Of a DNA stretch of 64,000 bases, positions 17,466-24,405 are shown one piece after another. Origin of the DNA: Paenibacillus sp. URB8-2 (GTDB lineage: Bacteria; Bacillota; Bacilli; Paenibacillales; Paenibacillaceae). The stretch covers positions 3,906,001 to 3,970,000 of the forward strand of contig NZ_AP023239.1 of the NCBI RefSeq assembly GCF_013393385.1, in the 5' to 3' direction. A model generated the notes under the pieces. That model was not told where the DNA came from. It made no database searches and worked only from the letters and a program-made list of their open reading frames with translations. The position numbers and the translations under genes were made by a program. Each line of letters starts with the position of its first letter. The stretch's first letter is position 1.

Positions 17466-18407
17466 TTACCGTATCTTCCCAACCCGCTTCTTCTGCTGTA
17501 TCAAGCGATTCAACGGAGATGCCGTATTATGCTGTTCCTTCATATCATTGTCAGAGAGCCGCACATACCGCTTCGTCATGGTCATGTCCACGTGGCCCAG
17601 CATACGCTGTAGGCCGAATGCATTGCCGCCACCTCTCAGGAAGACCACAGAGAAGGCATGACGCAGCGCATAAGGCCAGATATGAATACCCAACTTCTTG
17701 CCGTACATTTCCACACGGTCACCCCATGTGTGTCTGGTCAGTGGCTTCCCTTCATTAGTACAGAAGATAGGTGCCTTTCCCTTCCACTCTTCGGGATGAA
17801 TGGAGATTAGCTCCGAGATAGCATCTACTGTGATTGGAGATAATGGCAGTGTGCGTGTCACTCTTGTCTTGGCTTTCGTAGCATCTATACGGATCTCATA
17901 GGCTCGGGGATGAAAATCGTCCTCCATTAGTCCAAAGGCTTCCTTCGGCCGTATGCCGCAATCCAGAAACATCAGGAACAGTGCATAGTCCCTCAACCCA
18001 GCGAAGGTTTCCTGATTGGGTAATGTGATTAATCGGGCCAGCATCTCTTCATCAATAGTTACGGACCTGCCTTCGTCCTTACGCTTTTTGAAACCATCCA
18101 GAGGGTTATCTTCCAGCACACCATGCTCACAGCACCATTTGAAGAAGGTCCGCAGGTACACTAGCCGATTGTTATAAGTGGCTGGCTTAATGCCTTCCTG
18201 GCTCAAATGCTCGCAGACGGCGTTCTCCAGCTCATCGTAAGAGTTTCTGGCTTCTGGATACCGTTTATACAGCAGCTGTATATGCGTGGAGTAGTCCAGC
18301 AGCGTCTGCTCGCTGATACCGTTTGCCTTCTTCCAAGTAATGAACCGATCCATAGCCTCTTCCATTGTTGCGGGGGTTTTCTTGATCTTGTTTACGCGTG
18401 ACGCCAT
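17466..18407 (-). CDS. int: tyrosine recombinase/integrase of the island
   Basis: 313 residues from the ATG at 18407 (AAAGGAGG upstream); the longer frame to 18503 has no ribosome site. N-terminal SAM-like core-binding domain (15-110), then the catalytic domain with R153 (CGIRPKEA), K near 178-180, R249 (PYALRH), H272 (LGHVDM) and the nucleophile Y281 (KRYVRL). The first histidine of the H-x-x-R box is Tyr246 here. It lies just inside the right attachment site in tRNA-Leu, the standard position for a site-specific island integrase. Confidence 0.93.
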   Translation of the reverse strand: MASRVNKIKKTPATMEEAMDRFITWKKANGISEQTLLDYSTHIQLLYKRYPEARNSYDELENAVCEHLSQEGIKPATYNNRLVYLRTFFKWCCEHGVLEDNPLDGFKKRKDEGRSVTIDEEMLARLITLPNQETFAGLRDYALFLMFLDCGIRPKEAFGLMEDDFHPRAYEIRIDATKAKTRVTRTLPLSPITVDAISELISIHPEEWKGKAPIFCTNEGKPLTRHTWGDRVEMYGKKLGIHIWPYALRHAFSVVFLRGGGNAFGLQRMLGHVDMTMTKRYVRLSDNDMKEQHNTASPLNRLIQQKKRVGKIR

Positions 18408-18476
18408 AAAAGAATCCTCCTTTGCTTCTACCTGTTTTGTGAAGAACAGATAGCTCAAAAGAGGACCTCTAGCAGG

Positions 18477-18521
18477 GAATCCTGTGCGGCTGTTGCAGCC
18501 CATTTAAAGCACACAGGATTC
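18477..18521. repeat. candidate integrase arm sites, right end
   Basis: GAATCCTGTG (18477-18486) and CACAGGATTC (18512-18521) form a perfect 10-base inverted repeat between the integrase start and the attachment core. The inner copy extends to gcacacaggatt (18509-18520), the exact inverse of the 12-mer at 4909-4920 at the other end. It may also act on the integrase promoter. Confidence 0.5.
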
Positions 18522-18574
18522 GCTATTTTTCTGGTTTGCGGAAATGAATCCAAAGGGCCAAAACCCTTATAAAT

Positions 18575-18659
18575 CAAGAATGCCGAGGACCGGGATCGAA
18601 CCGGTACGGTAGTCACCTACCGCAGGATTTTAAGTCCTGTGCGTCTGCCAATTCCGCCA
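18575..18659. repeat. attachment-site copy, right end of island
   Basis: Identical over 85 bases to 4747-4831. It is embedded in the intact tRNA-Leu gene, whose last seven bases on the 5' side (18660-18666) lie outside the repeat and mark the crossover limit. Confidence 0.9.
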
Positions 18660-18666
18660 CCCCGGC
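18581..18666 (-). tRNA. tRNA-Leu (anticodon UAA)
   Basis: 86 nt class II tRNA. Acceptor GCCGGGG pairs with CCTCGGC (one G-U), the anticodon loop CTTAAAA gives UAA, a long variable arm follows (GCGGTAGGTGACTACCGT region), the T arm is GGTTCGATCC, and the discriminator is A. CCA is not encoded. It is the integration site of the island and was restored by the element. Confidence 0.96.
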
Positions 18667-18706
18667 AGGGGTAAATTACTTTATTCCGCATAACGCGACA
18701 AGATAT

Positions 18707-18735
18707 ATAATATCATGGTTTCGGGTTTGACGCAA
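18707..18735 (-). promoter_or_regulatory. promoter of tRNA-Leu
   Basis: On the minus strand TTGCGT (18730-18735), 17 bases, TATTAT (18707-18712), about 40 bases before the tRNA 5' end. It lies outside the island, so integration leaves the tRNA under its native promoter. Confidence 0.65.
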
Positions 18736-18758
18736 TCTTATTTTTTTAACAAAGCATA

Positions 18759-18788
18759 GCCCGTACCGGCGCTTTACCGGATACGGGC
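18759..18788 (-). terminator. intrinsic terminator of the WGxxGxxG gene
   Basis: GCCCGTATCCGG and CCGGTACGGGC pair on the minus strand, 18 bases after the stop codon, followed by a T-rich stretch. Confidence 0.65.
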
Positions 18789-18805
18789 CATGGGTGCTGC
18801 TTCAA

Positions 18806-19174
18806 TTAACGGTGTTCGCGACTTCTGTTTCTCATGCCCGCCAGACCGAGCAGACCAATCAGGCCAAGCCATCCCCAGTCAACGTTGTTGTTCCGGTTGT
18901 TGTTTGCTGCGGTGGCACGGTAATTTCCTGTGCGCGTCGTGTTCGCGAGCGGAGTAACCGTATTGTCATTGGTGCGCGTCGTACCAACGCCTGTAGGATA
19001 GGTTGTCCGGTCTCCGCGGTACATATTGCCGGTCAGTCCATCATTGGTCCCAGTACCATGGATCGCGATATCTCCCGCTCCCACTGTCTCGGACGCGTTC
19101 GATGCATACCCGACCCCCATCAGACTCATCGATAAAACAGCAGTGCATGCAAAGCTAGCCATCAGCTTGTTCAA
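18806..19174 (-). CDS. WGxxGxxG family small envelope protein
   Basis: 122 residues from a TTG at 19174 that follows AAGGAGG by nine bases. An N-terminal signal peptide (MASFACTAVLSMSLMGVGYAS) precedes a Gly/Thr/Asn-rich low-complexity middle. The C-terminus reads WGWLGLIGLLGLAGMRNRS, a glycine-patterned hydrophobic helix with a basic end. That is the WGxxGxxG tail common in paenibacilli and related Bacillales, thought to act as a membrane-sorting segment. Function unknown. Confidence 0.75.
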   Translation of the reverse strand: MNKLMASFACTAVLSMSLMGVGYASNASETVGAGDIAIHGTGTNDGLTGNMYRGDRTTYPTGVGTTRTNDNTVTPLANTTRTGNYRATAANNNRNNNVDWGWLGLIGLLGLAGMRNRSREHR

Positions 19175-19307
19175 AGGTGAGTACCTCCTTGTTGTGTTAG
19201 TCGCTGTTAGCTTCCCCCTCATGTCTACACTCTATTCACAGCACAGCATACCGAATGATTTAACCTTCTGCCGGGAACACTAACTCGAAGAAAGGTGGGG
19301 TGAACTT

Positions 19308-19460
19308 ATGGATATACACAGCGACAGCTACAAAGTTGCAGCTCTGGACCAGAAGGATGCCATTGAAATCATCCGCAGCGCTGAGGCCAGCATTGCCCAA
19401 TTAACGGGCAGTCCCGTTACGTTGATCGCCTACGAAATAAGCGGAGATCCTGAAAGTTAA
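19308..19460 (+). CDS. small hypothetical protein
   Basis: 50 residues, MDIHSDSYKVAALDQKD... to ...ISGDPES. The ATG follows AAAGGTGGGG. It looks soluble and mildly acidic, with a predicted helix (DAIEIIRSAEASIAQL) and a strand (PVTLIAYEI). Not recognised; the good ribosome site and clean ends support it. Confidence 0.55.
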   Translation: MDIHSDSYKVAALDQKDAIEIIRSAEASIAQLTGSPVTLIAYEISGDPES

Positions 19461-19535
19461 ACGTACGTATCAATTGCACAATCGCAGCTGAACATAAGGC
19501 GCGGACTGCCGTTGGGCTGTTCGTGCTCACTTTAA

Positions 19536-19871
19536 CTAACCGGGATGTACTTCCAAGATACTATCCAGTCCGATCCACTTCCATTCGTCCGCCCATTGGA
19601 GCTTGATTTCCCGAGTGTGGGCATGAATGGAGGTGACAAATCCGCTCAGCTTCATCTCCTCCAACGAATCCCACAAAACAACCGTTATCCGAACATGCTC
19701 CCGCAGCGACAGAGACAGCGTTCTTTCCATCTCTTCCCGCTTCCGTTCATCAATCACGGGCTGCTTCCGGCGAAGTATCTCCCGCTGCCCTTCCGGAATC
19801 CGCTGCATCTGCTCTTTAATCATCATACGGCTGCTCTCCAGCAGCCCATTTCCCTCCAGTTTCTTGCCCAA
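19536..19871 (-). CDS. YolD-like family protein
   Basis: 111 residues from a TTG at 19871 with AAGGAGG nine bases upstream; the longer frame has no ribosome site. The order matches the YolD family: an N-terminal ESSRMMIKEQMQRI helix, a charged helix (DERKREEMERTLSLSLREH), then beta strands (VRITVVLWDSLEEMKLSGFVTSIHAHTREIKLQ...WIGLDSILEV). YolD proteins in bacilli often pair with UV-repair polymerase genes; no such gene is adjacent here. Exact role unknown. Confidence 0.7.
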   Translation of the reverse strand: MGKKLEGNGLLESSRMMIKEQMQRIPEGQREILRRKQPVIDERKREEMERTLSLSLREHVRITVVLWDSLEEMKLSGFVTSIHAHTREIKLQWADEWKWIGLDSILEVHPG

Positions 19872-19993
19872 AGGGAGTCGCCTCCTTTTTAAAATAACCC
19901 ACAAAGTACCTAGTTGTCGCGAAATAGGAACGTATGTTTGTATTATAACCACTGTTTATATTTTGAATCAACAAGAAAAAAATAACAGCGAAA

Positions 19994-20023
19994 AAGGCGC
20001 GGACAGCTGCTGCTGCGCGCCTT
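19994..20023 (-). terminator. intrinsic terminator of the lipoprotein gene
   Basis: AAGGCGCG / CGCGCCTT (20016-20023 with 19994-20001), followed by TTTTT on the minus strand, 25 bases after the stop. Confidence 0.7.
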
Positions 20024-20047
20024 CTTATTCGGACGGTTTGACCCGGT

Positions 20048-20572
20048 CTATTCGCTTTTCTTCGTATCCAGCAGGCCGGTCGCTTCTCTCGCTTCGTTAA
20101 GCTTGGAAATGCCGTACAGCATGACAATATCCGCATTTTTGTTCATTTGATTGAACTGTTCGGCGGTTACATCGGGAGAATCAGCGCTTTGCGAGGCTTC
20201 TTTCTTGATTTCATAGGCTTTTTGAAAAGAGTCTTTGGCTTCGGTCAGCAGCTTCTCGACGTTATCCGGAAGTCCGGGTGTAACCTTTACGTCATCGGCC
20301 TTGTCCGACAAATCGGAGGCCGTATCCTGGAACTTCTCGATCGCCTTCTCCAATTGGTCTGCCGTCATGTTGCCTCCGGAATAGGAAGCCAACGCTTCAT
20401 TGAAATCTTCAAGGGATGATTTCGCAGTCTGATCAAGTGACGATATCTCGTTGTAAAATTGCTGAACGCTTTCCTGCACATCTTCATGGGACAATGCAGC
20501 TGGCGCTTTTCCGCCGCAGGCGCTTAGAAGCACAAATGCTAATGCTATGCCTGCCAGTAAGGCTTTTCTCAT
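20048..20572 (-). CDS. hypothetical lipoprotein
   Basis: 174 residues. ATG at 20572 preceded by AAAGGAGG. Signal peptide MRKALLAGIALAFVLLSAC with lipobox LSAC (Cys19), so it is predicted to be lipid-anchored on the outer face of the membrane after processing by Lgt and the LspA encoded in this window. The mature part is helical and acidic with heptad-like stretches (FYNEISSLDQTAKSSLEDF, LEKAIEKFQDTASDLSDKA). No known domain recognised. Confidence 0.75.
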   Translation of the reverse strand: MRKALLAGIALAFVLLSACGGKAPAALSHEDVQESVQQFYNEISSLDQTAKSSLEDFNEALASYSGGNMTADQLEKAIEKFQDTASDLSDKADDVKVTPGLPDNVEKLLTEAKDSFQKAYEIKKEASQSADSPDVTAEQFNQMNKNADIVMLYGISKLNEAREATGLLDTKKSE

Positions 20573-20713
20573 TTCTTCTATCCCTCCTTTTAAAAGGATA
20601 GAAAAGATTGCGAAAATGCGCAACTAAAAAAAATGGGAAATGATCTGTGAAAGAATCAATAAAATGAATTATAATAAAATTCATGGCTTTATTAACAGAA
20701 AAGGAGTATGACG

Positions 20714-21154
20714 TTGCGTAAACGAAAACGAATGATATATCTTCTTGCAATGCTCCTGCTGCTTCTGCTGCTGTCTTATCTTGCCGAACAGAACGGGTGG
20801 GATATCGGGAACTCTCCTTCATCCGACTCGGAAGTGGTGCAATTGATTTTTCCGTCGGACGAATACCCGGAAACGGCGAAGCATATTGAAAAAGCGATCT
20901 CCAAAGGCGAGCCCAAGATATGCACGATCGACCGGGAAGGAGCTGAAGAGAACCGCCGGGAGTCGCTGAAGGGCATTCCAACCAAAAAACATTACGACCG
21001 CGATGAATGGCCTATGGCCATGTGTAGAGAAGGCGGAACGGGAGCGGACATCGCATACATATCGCCGGCCGATAACCGCGGAGCAGGCGGCTGGGTAGGC
21101 AATCAGTTGGAGAAATATGAGGATGGGACACGGGTTGAATTTATTTTGAGATAA
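20714..21154 (+). CDS. NucA/NucB-type secreted deoxyribonuclease
   Basis: 146 residues. TTG at 20714 lies seven bases after AAAGGAG; the ATG at 20708 is only one base from that site. Residues 1-28 are a basic N-terminus plus a hydrophobic signal/anchor. The family block [19 protein letters not shown] followed by [14 protein letters not shown] holds the catalytic Asp/Glu of the sporulation-associated extracellular nuclease NucB and the competence nuclease NucA. Probably degrades DNA outside the cell, for example DNA from the lysing mother cell. Confidence 0.85.
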   Translation: MRKRKRMIYLLAMLLLLLLLSYLAEQNGWDIGNSPSSDSEVVQLIFPSDEYPETAKHIEKAISKGEPKICTIDREGAEENRRESLKGIPTKKHYDRDEWPMAMCREGGTGADIAYISPADNRGAGGWVGNQLEKYEDGTRVEFILR

Positions 21155-21266
21155 AAGAAACTACCCGAACGCGGAAGAATAGTGCTGCCCATACCATATA
21201 GTTTCCTGTGACATATTCTGTGTTGTATCCATTTCAGAGGAGTTCTAAAAGGAATAATCTGTGCGA

Positions 21267-21291
21267 CCCCTTTAAGCCTTACTTAAAGGGG
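21267..21291 (+). terminator. intrinsic terminator after the NucB-type gene
   Basis: ccccttt-aag (21267-21276) pairs perfectly over ten bases with cttaaagggg (21282-21291), followed by TTATTCTGCTTT. Confidence 0.65.
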
Positions 21292-21415
21292 TTATTCTGC
21301 TTTCAAGAGTGCCGACCTCCCTATTCACACAACCTTTAAGAAAGCATATAGTGTAGCACAGAAGATGCGCCAATTATCCGTTTTCATGATAAAGCTTAGG
21401 GAGGAAGGGAGAATT

Positions 21416-21724
21416 ATGGCTCCTCTCGGAAAACGCAAAAATTCAAGCTCAAAAAAGCAAACCAAAGCTTCCGGACTTCAGGGTTGTAAAGGACTTGAAT
21501 TAACCGTGGCCGCACTTTTGTTGACCGGAAAGCTTAAAGTGGATTCTGTGCAATTGTACACTGACGCTTCTCTTGTTATCAGCCTGGTAGGCAAATACAA
21601 GACCCTAAGCGATTTAAGCGATAGCAATGTCGACAAGCTGGTTAGCTTCATGAATGATAACGGCGGTTTAACATTGAACGATCTTATGGAAGCATTAAAA
21701 AAGAAAACCGGGAACAACAGATAA
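21416..21724 (+). CDS. small hypothetical protein
   Basis: 102 residues from the ATG at 21416, which follows GGGAGGAAGGGAG. A lysine-rich N-terminus (PLGKRKNSSSKKQTKAS) precedes helices, including LELTVAALLLTGKLKV and VDKLVSFMNDNGGLTLNDLMEAL. No family recognised. It is followed after 25 bases by a tiny membrane-type frame, and the two may form a small operon. Confidence 0.5.
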   Translation: MAPLGKRKNSSSKKQTKASGLQGCKGLELTVAALLLTGKLKVDSVQLYTDASLVISLVGKYKTLSDLSDSNVDKLVSFMNDNGGLTLNDLMEALKKKTGNNR

Positions 21725-21749
21725 TCTCTCGAAAGAGGTGGGCATCCTA

Positions 21750-21869
21750 ATGAGCGGCTTCGACGGAGAAAATTTTGCCGGAAACATTCTTCTTATTATC
21801 GCTATTGCTTTGTTTATTTGTGGATCAACGGATATCGAGGATTTAACCGGCGCACCGTCTTCATCCTGA
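21750..21869 (+). CDS. tiny membrane-spanning peptide
   Basis: 39 residues, MSGFDGENFAGNILLIIAIALFICGSTDIED..., with GAGGTGGGC before the ATG. One hydrophobic segment (NILLIIAIALFICG) with a glycine-rich start resembles the YjcZ-type sporulation mini-proteins in architecture, though not clearly in sequence. Function unknown. Confidence 0.45.
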   Translation: MSGFDGENFAGNILLIIAIALFICGSTDIEDLTGAPSSS

Positions 21870-21919
21870 ATGGATTGCGGCAATCCTTCCGGACAACTTA
21901 GGAACTTCGTTAATAAAAG

Positions 21920-21942
21920 AAAAAAGCACCTAAACTAGGTGC
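21920..21942 (-). terminator. intrinsic terminator of the 42-residue small gene
   Basis: GCACCTA-GTT-TAGGTGC (21926-21942) followed by TTTTTTC on the minus strand, ten bases after the stop at 21952. It may also act weakly on the plus strand. Confidence 0.75.
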
Positions 21943-21951
21943 CTCTTTTGC

Positions 21952-22080
21952 TTAAGCATTAAGTTTTCTTTTATGATACCCAATCTTGCTAAAGATCTTC
22001 GATCTCACACTCTCACACATACAATCCTCAAGAATAACTTCGTTAAATCCCAACCAAAAAGAATGCCAATACTTTCCCAT
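21952..22080 (-). CDS. small hypothetical protein with own terminator
   Basis: 42 residues, MGKYWHSFWLGFNEVILEDC... ending HKRKLNA. The ATG at 22080 follows AAGGAGG, and a strong terminator lies ten bases past the stop. These two signals argue for a real short gene. It has an aromatic N-terminal half, two cysteines and a basic C-terminus. Not recognised. The 250 bases upstream (22081-22334) hold nothing else I can support. Confidence 0.5.
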   Translation of the reverse strand: MGKYWHSFWLGFNEVILEDCMCESVRSKIFSKIGYHKRKLNA

Positions 22081-22334
22081 ACTTTTCCTCCTTAAATTCA
22101 CATAAATCAACGGGAGGTGCGATTATTCGGGAGCTGGCTGACATGCGGATTTCTCCATTTAGTCCCTTTAGCTTTGCGTCACTGATTTTCATCAGTTTTG
22201 CCTTTATCGTACGATTTATGTGATTATGTATATAGGAATATATTAACATAGAAAAAATAATTTATACAACGGTTTTAAGTAAATTTGTCCTATACTTCAT
22301 CAATCCAACACTACTATATCACTATTTAGTATAA

Positions 22335-22500
22335 TTGAACACTCCCCTCCCTACGCTGATGCTTAGAGGAAGGAGGATTCTTGGGTAGTCCCTTCTAGCG
22401 AAGAGAAGTTAACCAAGCGATCCCTGCCGTTCCGGCAGTTCGTGTAAGGCTCATACCTCAAGAAGTCTTTTGCCTTCGGTTAGAATATTCCGACTTGCGT
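22335..22500 (-). ncRNA. predicted omega-RNA (TnpB guide RNA scaffold)
   Basis: Downstream of and overlapping the tnpB 3' end, as in known IS605 systems. Minus-strand features in order: hairpin CTGCCG-TTC-CGGCAG (22424-22438), then a long terminal hairpin, CTCCTTCCTCTAAGC against GCGTAGGGAGGGGAG, then TTCAA at the element end. The guide would be the flanking sequence starting at 22334, TTATACTAAATAGTGATATA. The 5' limit is uncertain. Confidence 0.55.
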
Positions 22501-23566
22501 TCAAGTCCCTGTCATGGACGGTTCCACACGACGGGCAGGTCCATTCACGCATGTTCAGGTCCTTAATCTCCTGATTCCGGTATCCGCAGCAAGAACATAA
22601 TTGGGAGGAGGCAAAAGTGCGGCCTACGGTGACTAATACTCTCCCGTACCATGCGCATTTATATTCCAGCATCTTGCGAAACAGGGACCAGGAGGCTTCA
22701 CTAATCGCTTTGGATAGCCTCCCACTTTTTAGCATGTTGCGAACGGACAAGTCTTCGATGGCAATCCTGTCGTGGTTTTTGACAATATGCGTCGAGACTC
22801 TGTCCAAATAGTCTTTTCTCGCATTGCGGATATCTTCATGTATCCGGGCTACTTTAATCCGCTGTTTATTCCAGTTTGATCCGCCTTTCTTCCGGCGGGA
22901 AAGCTTGCGCTGGGCCCCAGCGAGTTTGTTCTCAATGGTACGAAAGAATTGGGGATTCTCAAACACTTCACCATTTGACAAAACCGCAAAATCTTTGAGT
23001 CCCAGATCAATGCCCACCTCGGAATGGGCCGGGGGCAGCGGCTCTACCTCTGTTTCCGCAAGCACGGAGACAAAGTATTTTCCCGAAGGATTACGCCGAA
23101 GGGTAGCATGGATGATGCGCCCGGTCACTTCACGGCTTTTGACAAACTTCACCCATCCCAGCTTGGGAAGCTTGATACGGCTCTCTACAATGCTTACTTT
23201 CGGAGACTGACTTTTTCCTTGGATTTGGGTGGTGTAGGATTGCACCGGATTTTTCTTGCTTTTAAAACAGGGGGCATTGTTCCGTTTTTCGAAAAATTGT
23301 TTATACGCATCGGCAAGATGCTTAAGCGCTGACTGCAAAGCGGTACTGTCGACTTCGCTAAGCCACGCCAATTCTTGTTTGAGACCGGTTAATTCGGCTG
23401 AGCACGCGCTGTAGGTTAGACCTTTTCCAGTCTTGTGGAACGTATCCGTCCACCTCGCTAGAAAACGATTGTATACAAAGCGGCTGCATCCAATCGCCTT
23501 GTTAATGAGTGTGGCTTGTTCGGGTGTGGGGTAGATGCGGAATTTGTAGGCTTTTTTGATCAACAT
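22451..23566 (-). CDS. tnpB: RNA-guided nuclease TnpB (IS605 OrfB)
   Basis: 371 residues from the ATG at 23566 ([13 protein letters not shown]). The longer frame to 23686 runs through the promoter and is rejected. The RuvC residues are intact: D187 (GIDLGLKDF), E271 (IAIEDLSV) and D354 ([10 protein letters not shown]). The zinc ribbon has C324-C327 and C344-C347. TnpB cuts DNA next to a short target-adjacent motif under guidance of the omega-RNA read from the element's own right end. Nothing in the sequence indicates inactivation. Confidence 0.93.
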   Translation of the reverse strand: MLIKKAYKFRIYPTPEQATLINKAIGCSRFVYNRFLARWTDTFHKTGKGLTYSACSAELTGLKQELAWLSEVDSTALQSALKHLADAYKQFFEKRNNAPCFKSKKNPVQSYTTQIQGKSQSPKVSIVESRIKLPKLGWVKFVKSREVTGRIIHATLRRNPSGKYFVSVLAETEVEPLPPAHSEVGIDLGLKDFAVLSNGEVFENPQFFRTIENKLAGAQRKLSRRKKGGSNWNKQRIKVARIHEDIRNARKDYLDRVSTHIVKNHDRIAIEDLSVRNMLKSGRLSKAISEASWSLFRKMLEYKCAWYGRVLVTVGRTFASSQLCSCCGYRNQEIKDLNMREWTCPSCGTVHDRDLNASRNILTEGKRLLEV

Positions 23567-23591
23567 AGCCAGGCCCCCTCTGTTCACCTCA

Positions 23592-23620
23592 ATTATAACC
23601 GAACGCATGTTCTTTCTCAA
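23592..23620 (-). promoter_or_regulatory. tnpB promoter with LexA (SOS)-like box
   Basis: On the minus strand TTGAGA (23615-23620), 17 bases, TATAAT (23592-23597). The spacer holds AGAACATGCGTTCG (23600-23613), which matches the Bacillus LexA/DinR consensus CGAACNNNNGTTCG at all but the first base. A repressor there would block the promoter until SOS induction. Confidence 0.6.
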
Positions 23621-23727
23621 GGAGTTTCCAAAAAAAGTTGCTGTAACGCGAGGGGAAAGGCTGGGAGTCATCGAAGAGGGGCCCAAGTCAGAGTTTTGAA
23701 GTATGTTGAATAGGATGCTTGAAGATG

Positions 23728-23797
23728 TCGGACAACCCAGGGGGCTAATGCCCCCATTGTCCGAAGTCGATTCATCCCCTGCCTACAGAGGTAGGGG
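23728..23797. repeat. left-end hairpins of the IS605-type element
   Basis: First hairpin: tcggacaa (23728-23735) / ttgtccga (23757-23764), enclosing gggggc-taat-gccccc. Second: cccctgcct-acag-aggtagggg (23776-23797), fully paired with one G-U. Single-strand hairpins near the ends are what the Y1 transposase TnpA recognises in this family. Confidence 0.55.
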
Positions 23798-23860
23798 TCT
23801 TCTCTCCTTTTTCTGATAAATATGTTAAGAAAGCCGATCGAACCTCTGGATTATAACTCG

Positions 23861-23998
23861 CGTTAGCAAATCCGTTAGCAAATCGATTTTCCTAATTAGT
23901 TCCGTTGCCTTTTCCTCTCATAAAAAGACTTCTAGACAGCAAAAAACCCTTGGCAAGCCAAGGAATACAAAGAGTTCGTTTACAAATTCGTTAGCAAT
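23861..23998. repeat. three copies of cgttagcaaa
   Basis: cgttagcaaa at 23861-23870 and 23873-23882, and cgttagcaat at 23989-23998. They lie next to a 20-base sequence (tagacagcaaaaaacccttg, 23933-23952) that recurs at 25313-25332 in the tRNA terminator. Possibly debris of an integrated element. Confidence 0.5.
23941..23963 (-). terminator. terminator-like hairpin
   Basis: CCTTGGC-TT-GCCAAGG followed by GTTTTTT on the minus strand. The T run and flank belong to the 20-base repeat shared with the tRNA terminator at 25321-25346. Confidence 0.55.
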
Positions 23999-24007
23999 AT
24001 CTTATTG

Positions 24008-24205
24008 AAGGGCTGTCCCAAAGGCAGGATTTTAAAGCTTGAGGGACAACCAAATGTTTAAAAAACAGCAAACCGGCCGGTCAAGGGGTTCATCCTTGGC
24101 CGGCCGGTTTGGCATTTTGATCCACCGCATGTTTCTTCTGCAGATTGTGGGCGAGCGAAAGCCACCCGACCTTCAGGCTTACTTTCGCAAGCCCTCAAAG
24201 CAGGA
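24008..24205 (-). pseudogene. remnant of an IS1182-family transposase
   Basis: The minus strand encodes LAKVSLKVGWLSLAHNLQKK... ending at TGA (24090), a C-terminus typical of IS1182-type transposases. It is followed by a large hairpin (aaaccggccggtcaagg / ccttggccggccggttt, 24070-24110) and the end sequence gggctgtccc (24008-24017). Only the last 35 or so codons remain. To its right (24206-24405) the plus strand keeps an open stretch, LVKALNDASMFYLASVSLDNG..., with no start or recognisable identity. Confidence 0.6.
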
Positions 24206-24405
24206 ACCGCCGGAATCCCAGGTTGTTCTCTTCTAAATTCAATGAGAACAAGCTGGTTAAGGCTTTGAATGACGCCAGTATGTTCTACCTTGCCAGTGTG
24301 TCGTTAGACAACGGCTATCATGTGGTTGCTTATATGGACATTACGCCGTTTCGAAATTTTGAAACAGGCTAAATCCATTAAGCGGCTACAAAAGAGCTTT
24401 CTTAG

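Larger units (their letters stand above)
4747..18659. mobile_element. integrated genomic island in tRNA-Leu(UAA), about 13.9 kb
   Basis: Bounded by an 85-base perfect direct repeat (4747-4831 and 18575-18659) that is nearly the whole tRNA-Leu gene. The right copy is part of the intact tRNA; the left copy lacks the 5' acceptor strand. A tyrosine integrase lies at the right end, pointing inward. Contents, left to right: type III restriction endonuclease and methyltransferase, a PQQ-propeller gene split by an IS3, a sigma-region-4-like small protein, a hypothetical protein, a PD-(D/E)XK-like protein, a replication-initiator-like protein, a divergent operator, an XRE regulator, a hypothetical protein and the integrase. 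No capsid, portal, terminase or conjugation gene was seen. Confidence 0.88.
22335..23820 (-). mobile_element. IS200/IS605-type element with tnpB only
   Basis: Right end at about 22335 (minus-strand ...GAGTGTTCAA). Left end near 23800-23820, where a hairpin (ccccTgcct/aggtagggg, 23776-23797) is preceded on the minus strand by TTTAT, a possible target-adjacent motif. No tnpA transposase is present, so movement would need one in trans. The left boundary is inferred. Confidence 0.6.

Noticed and set aside
22451..23686. 411-residue TnpB start
   Set aside because: The extra 40 codons cross the predicted promoter and ribosome site; [13 protein letters not shown] is the family N-terminus.
23861..23998. 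cgttagcaaa copies as a CRISPR
   Set aside because: Only three 10-base copies with unequal spacing; no cas genes anywhere in the window.
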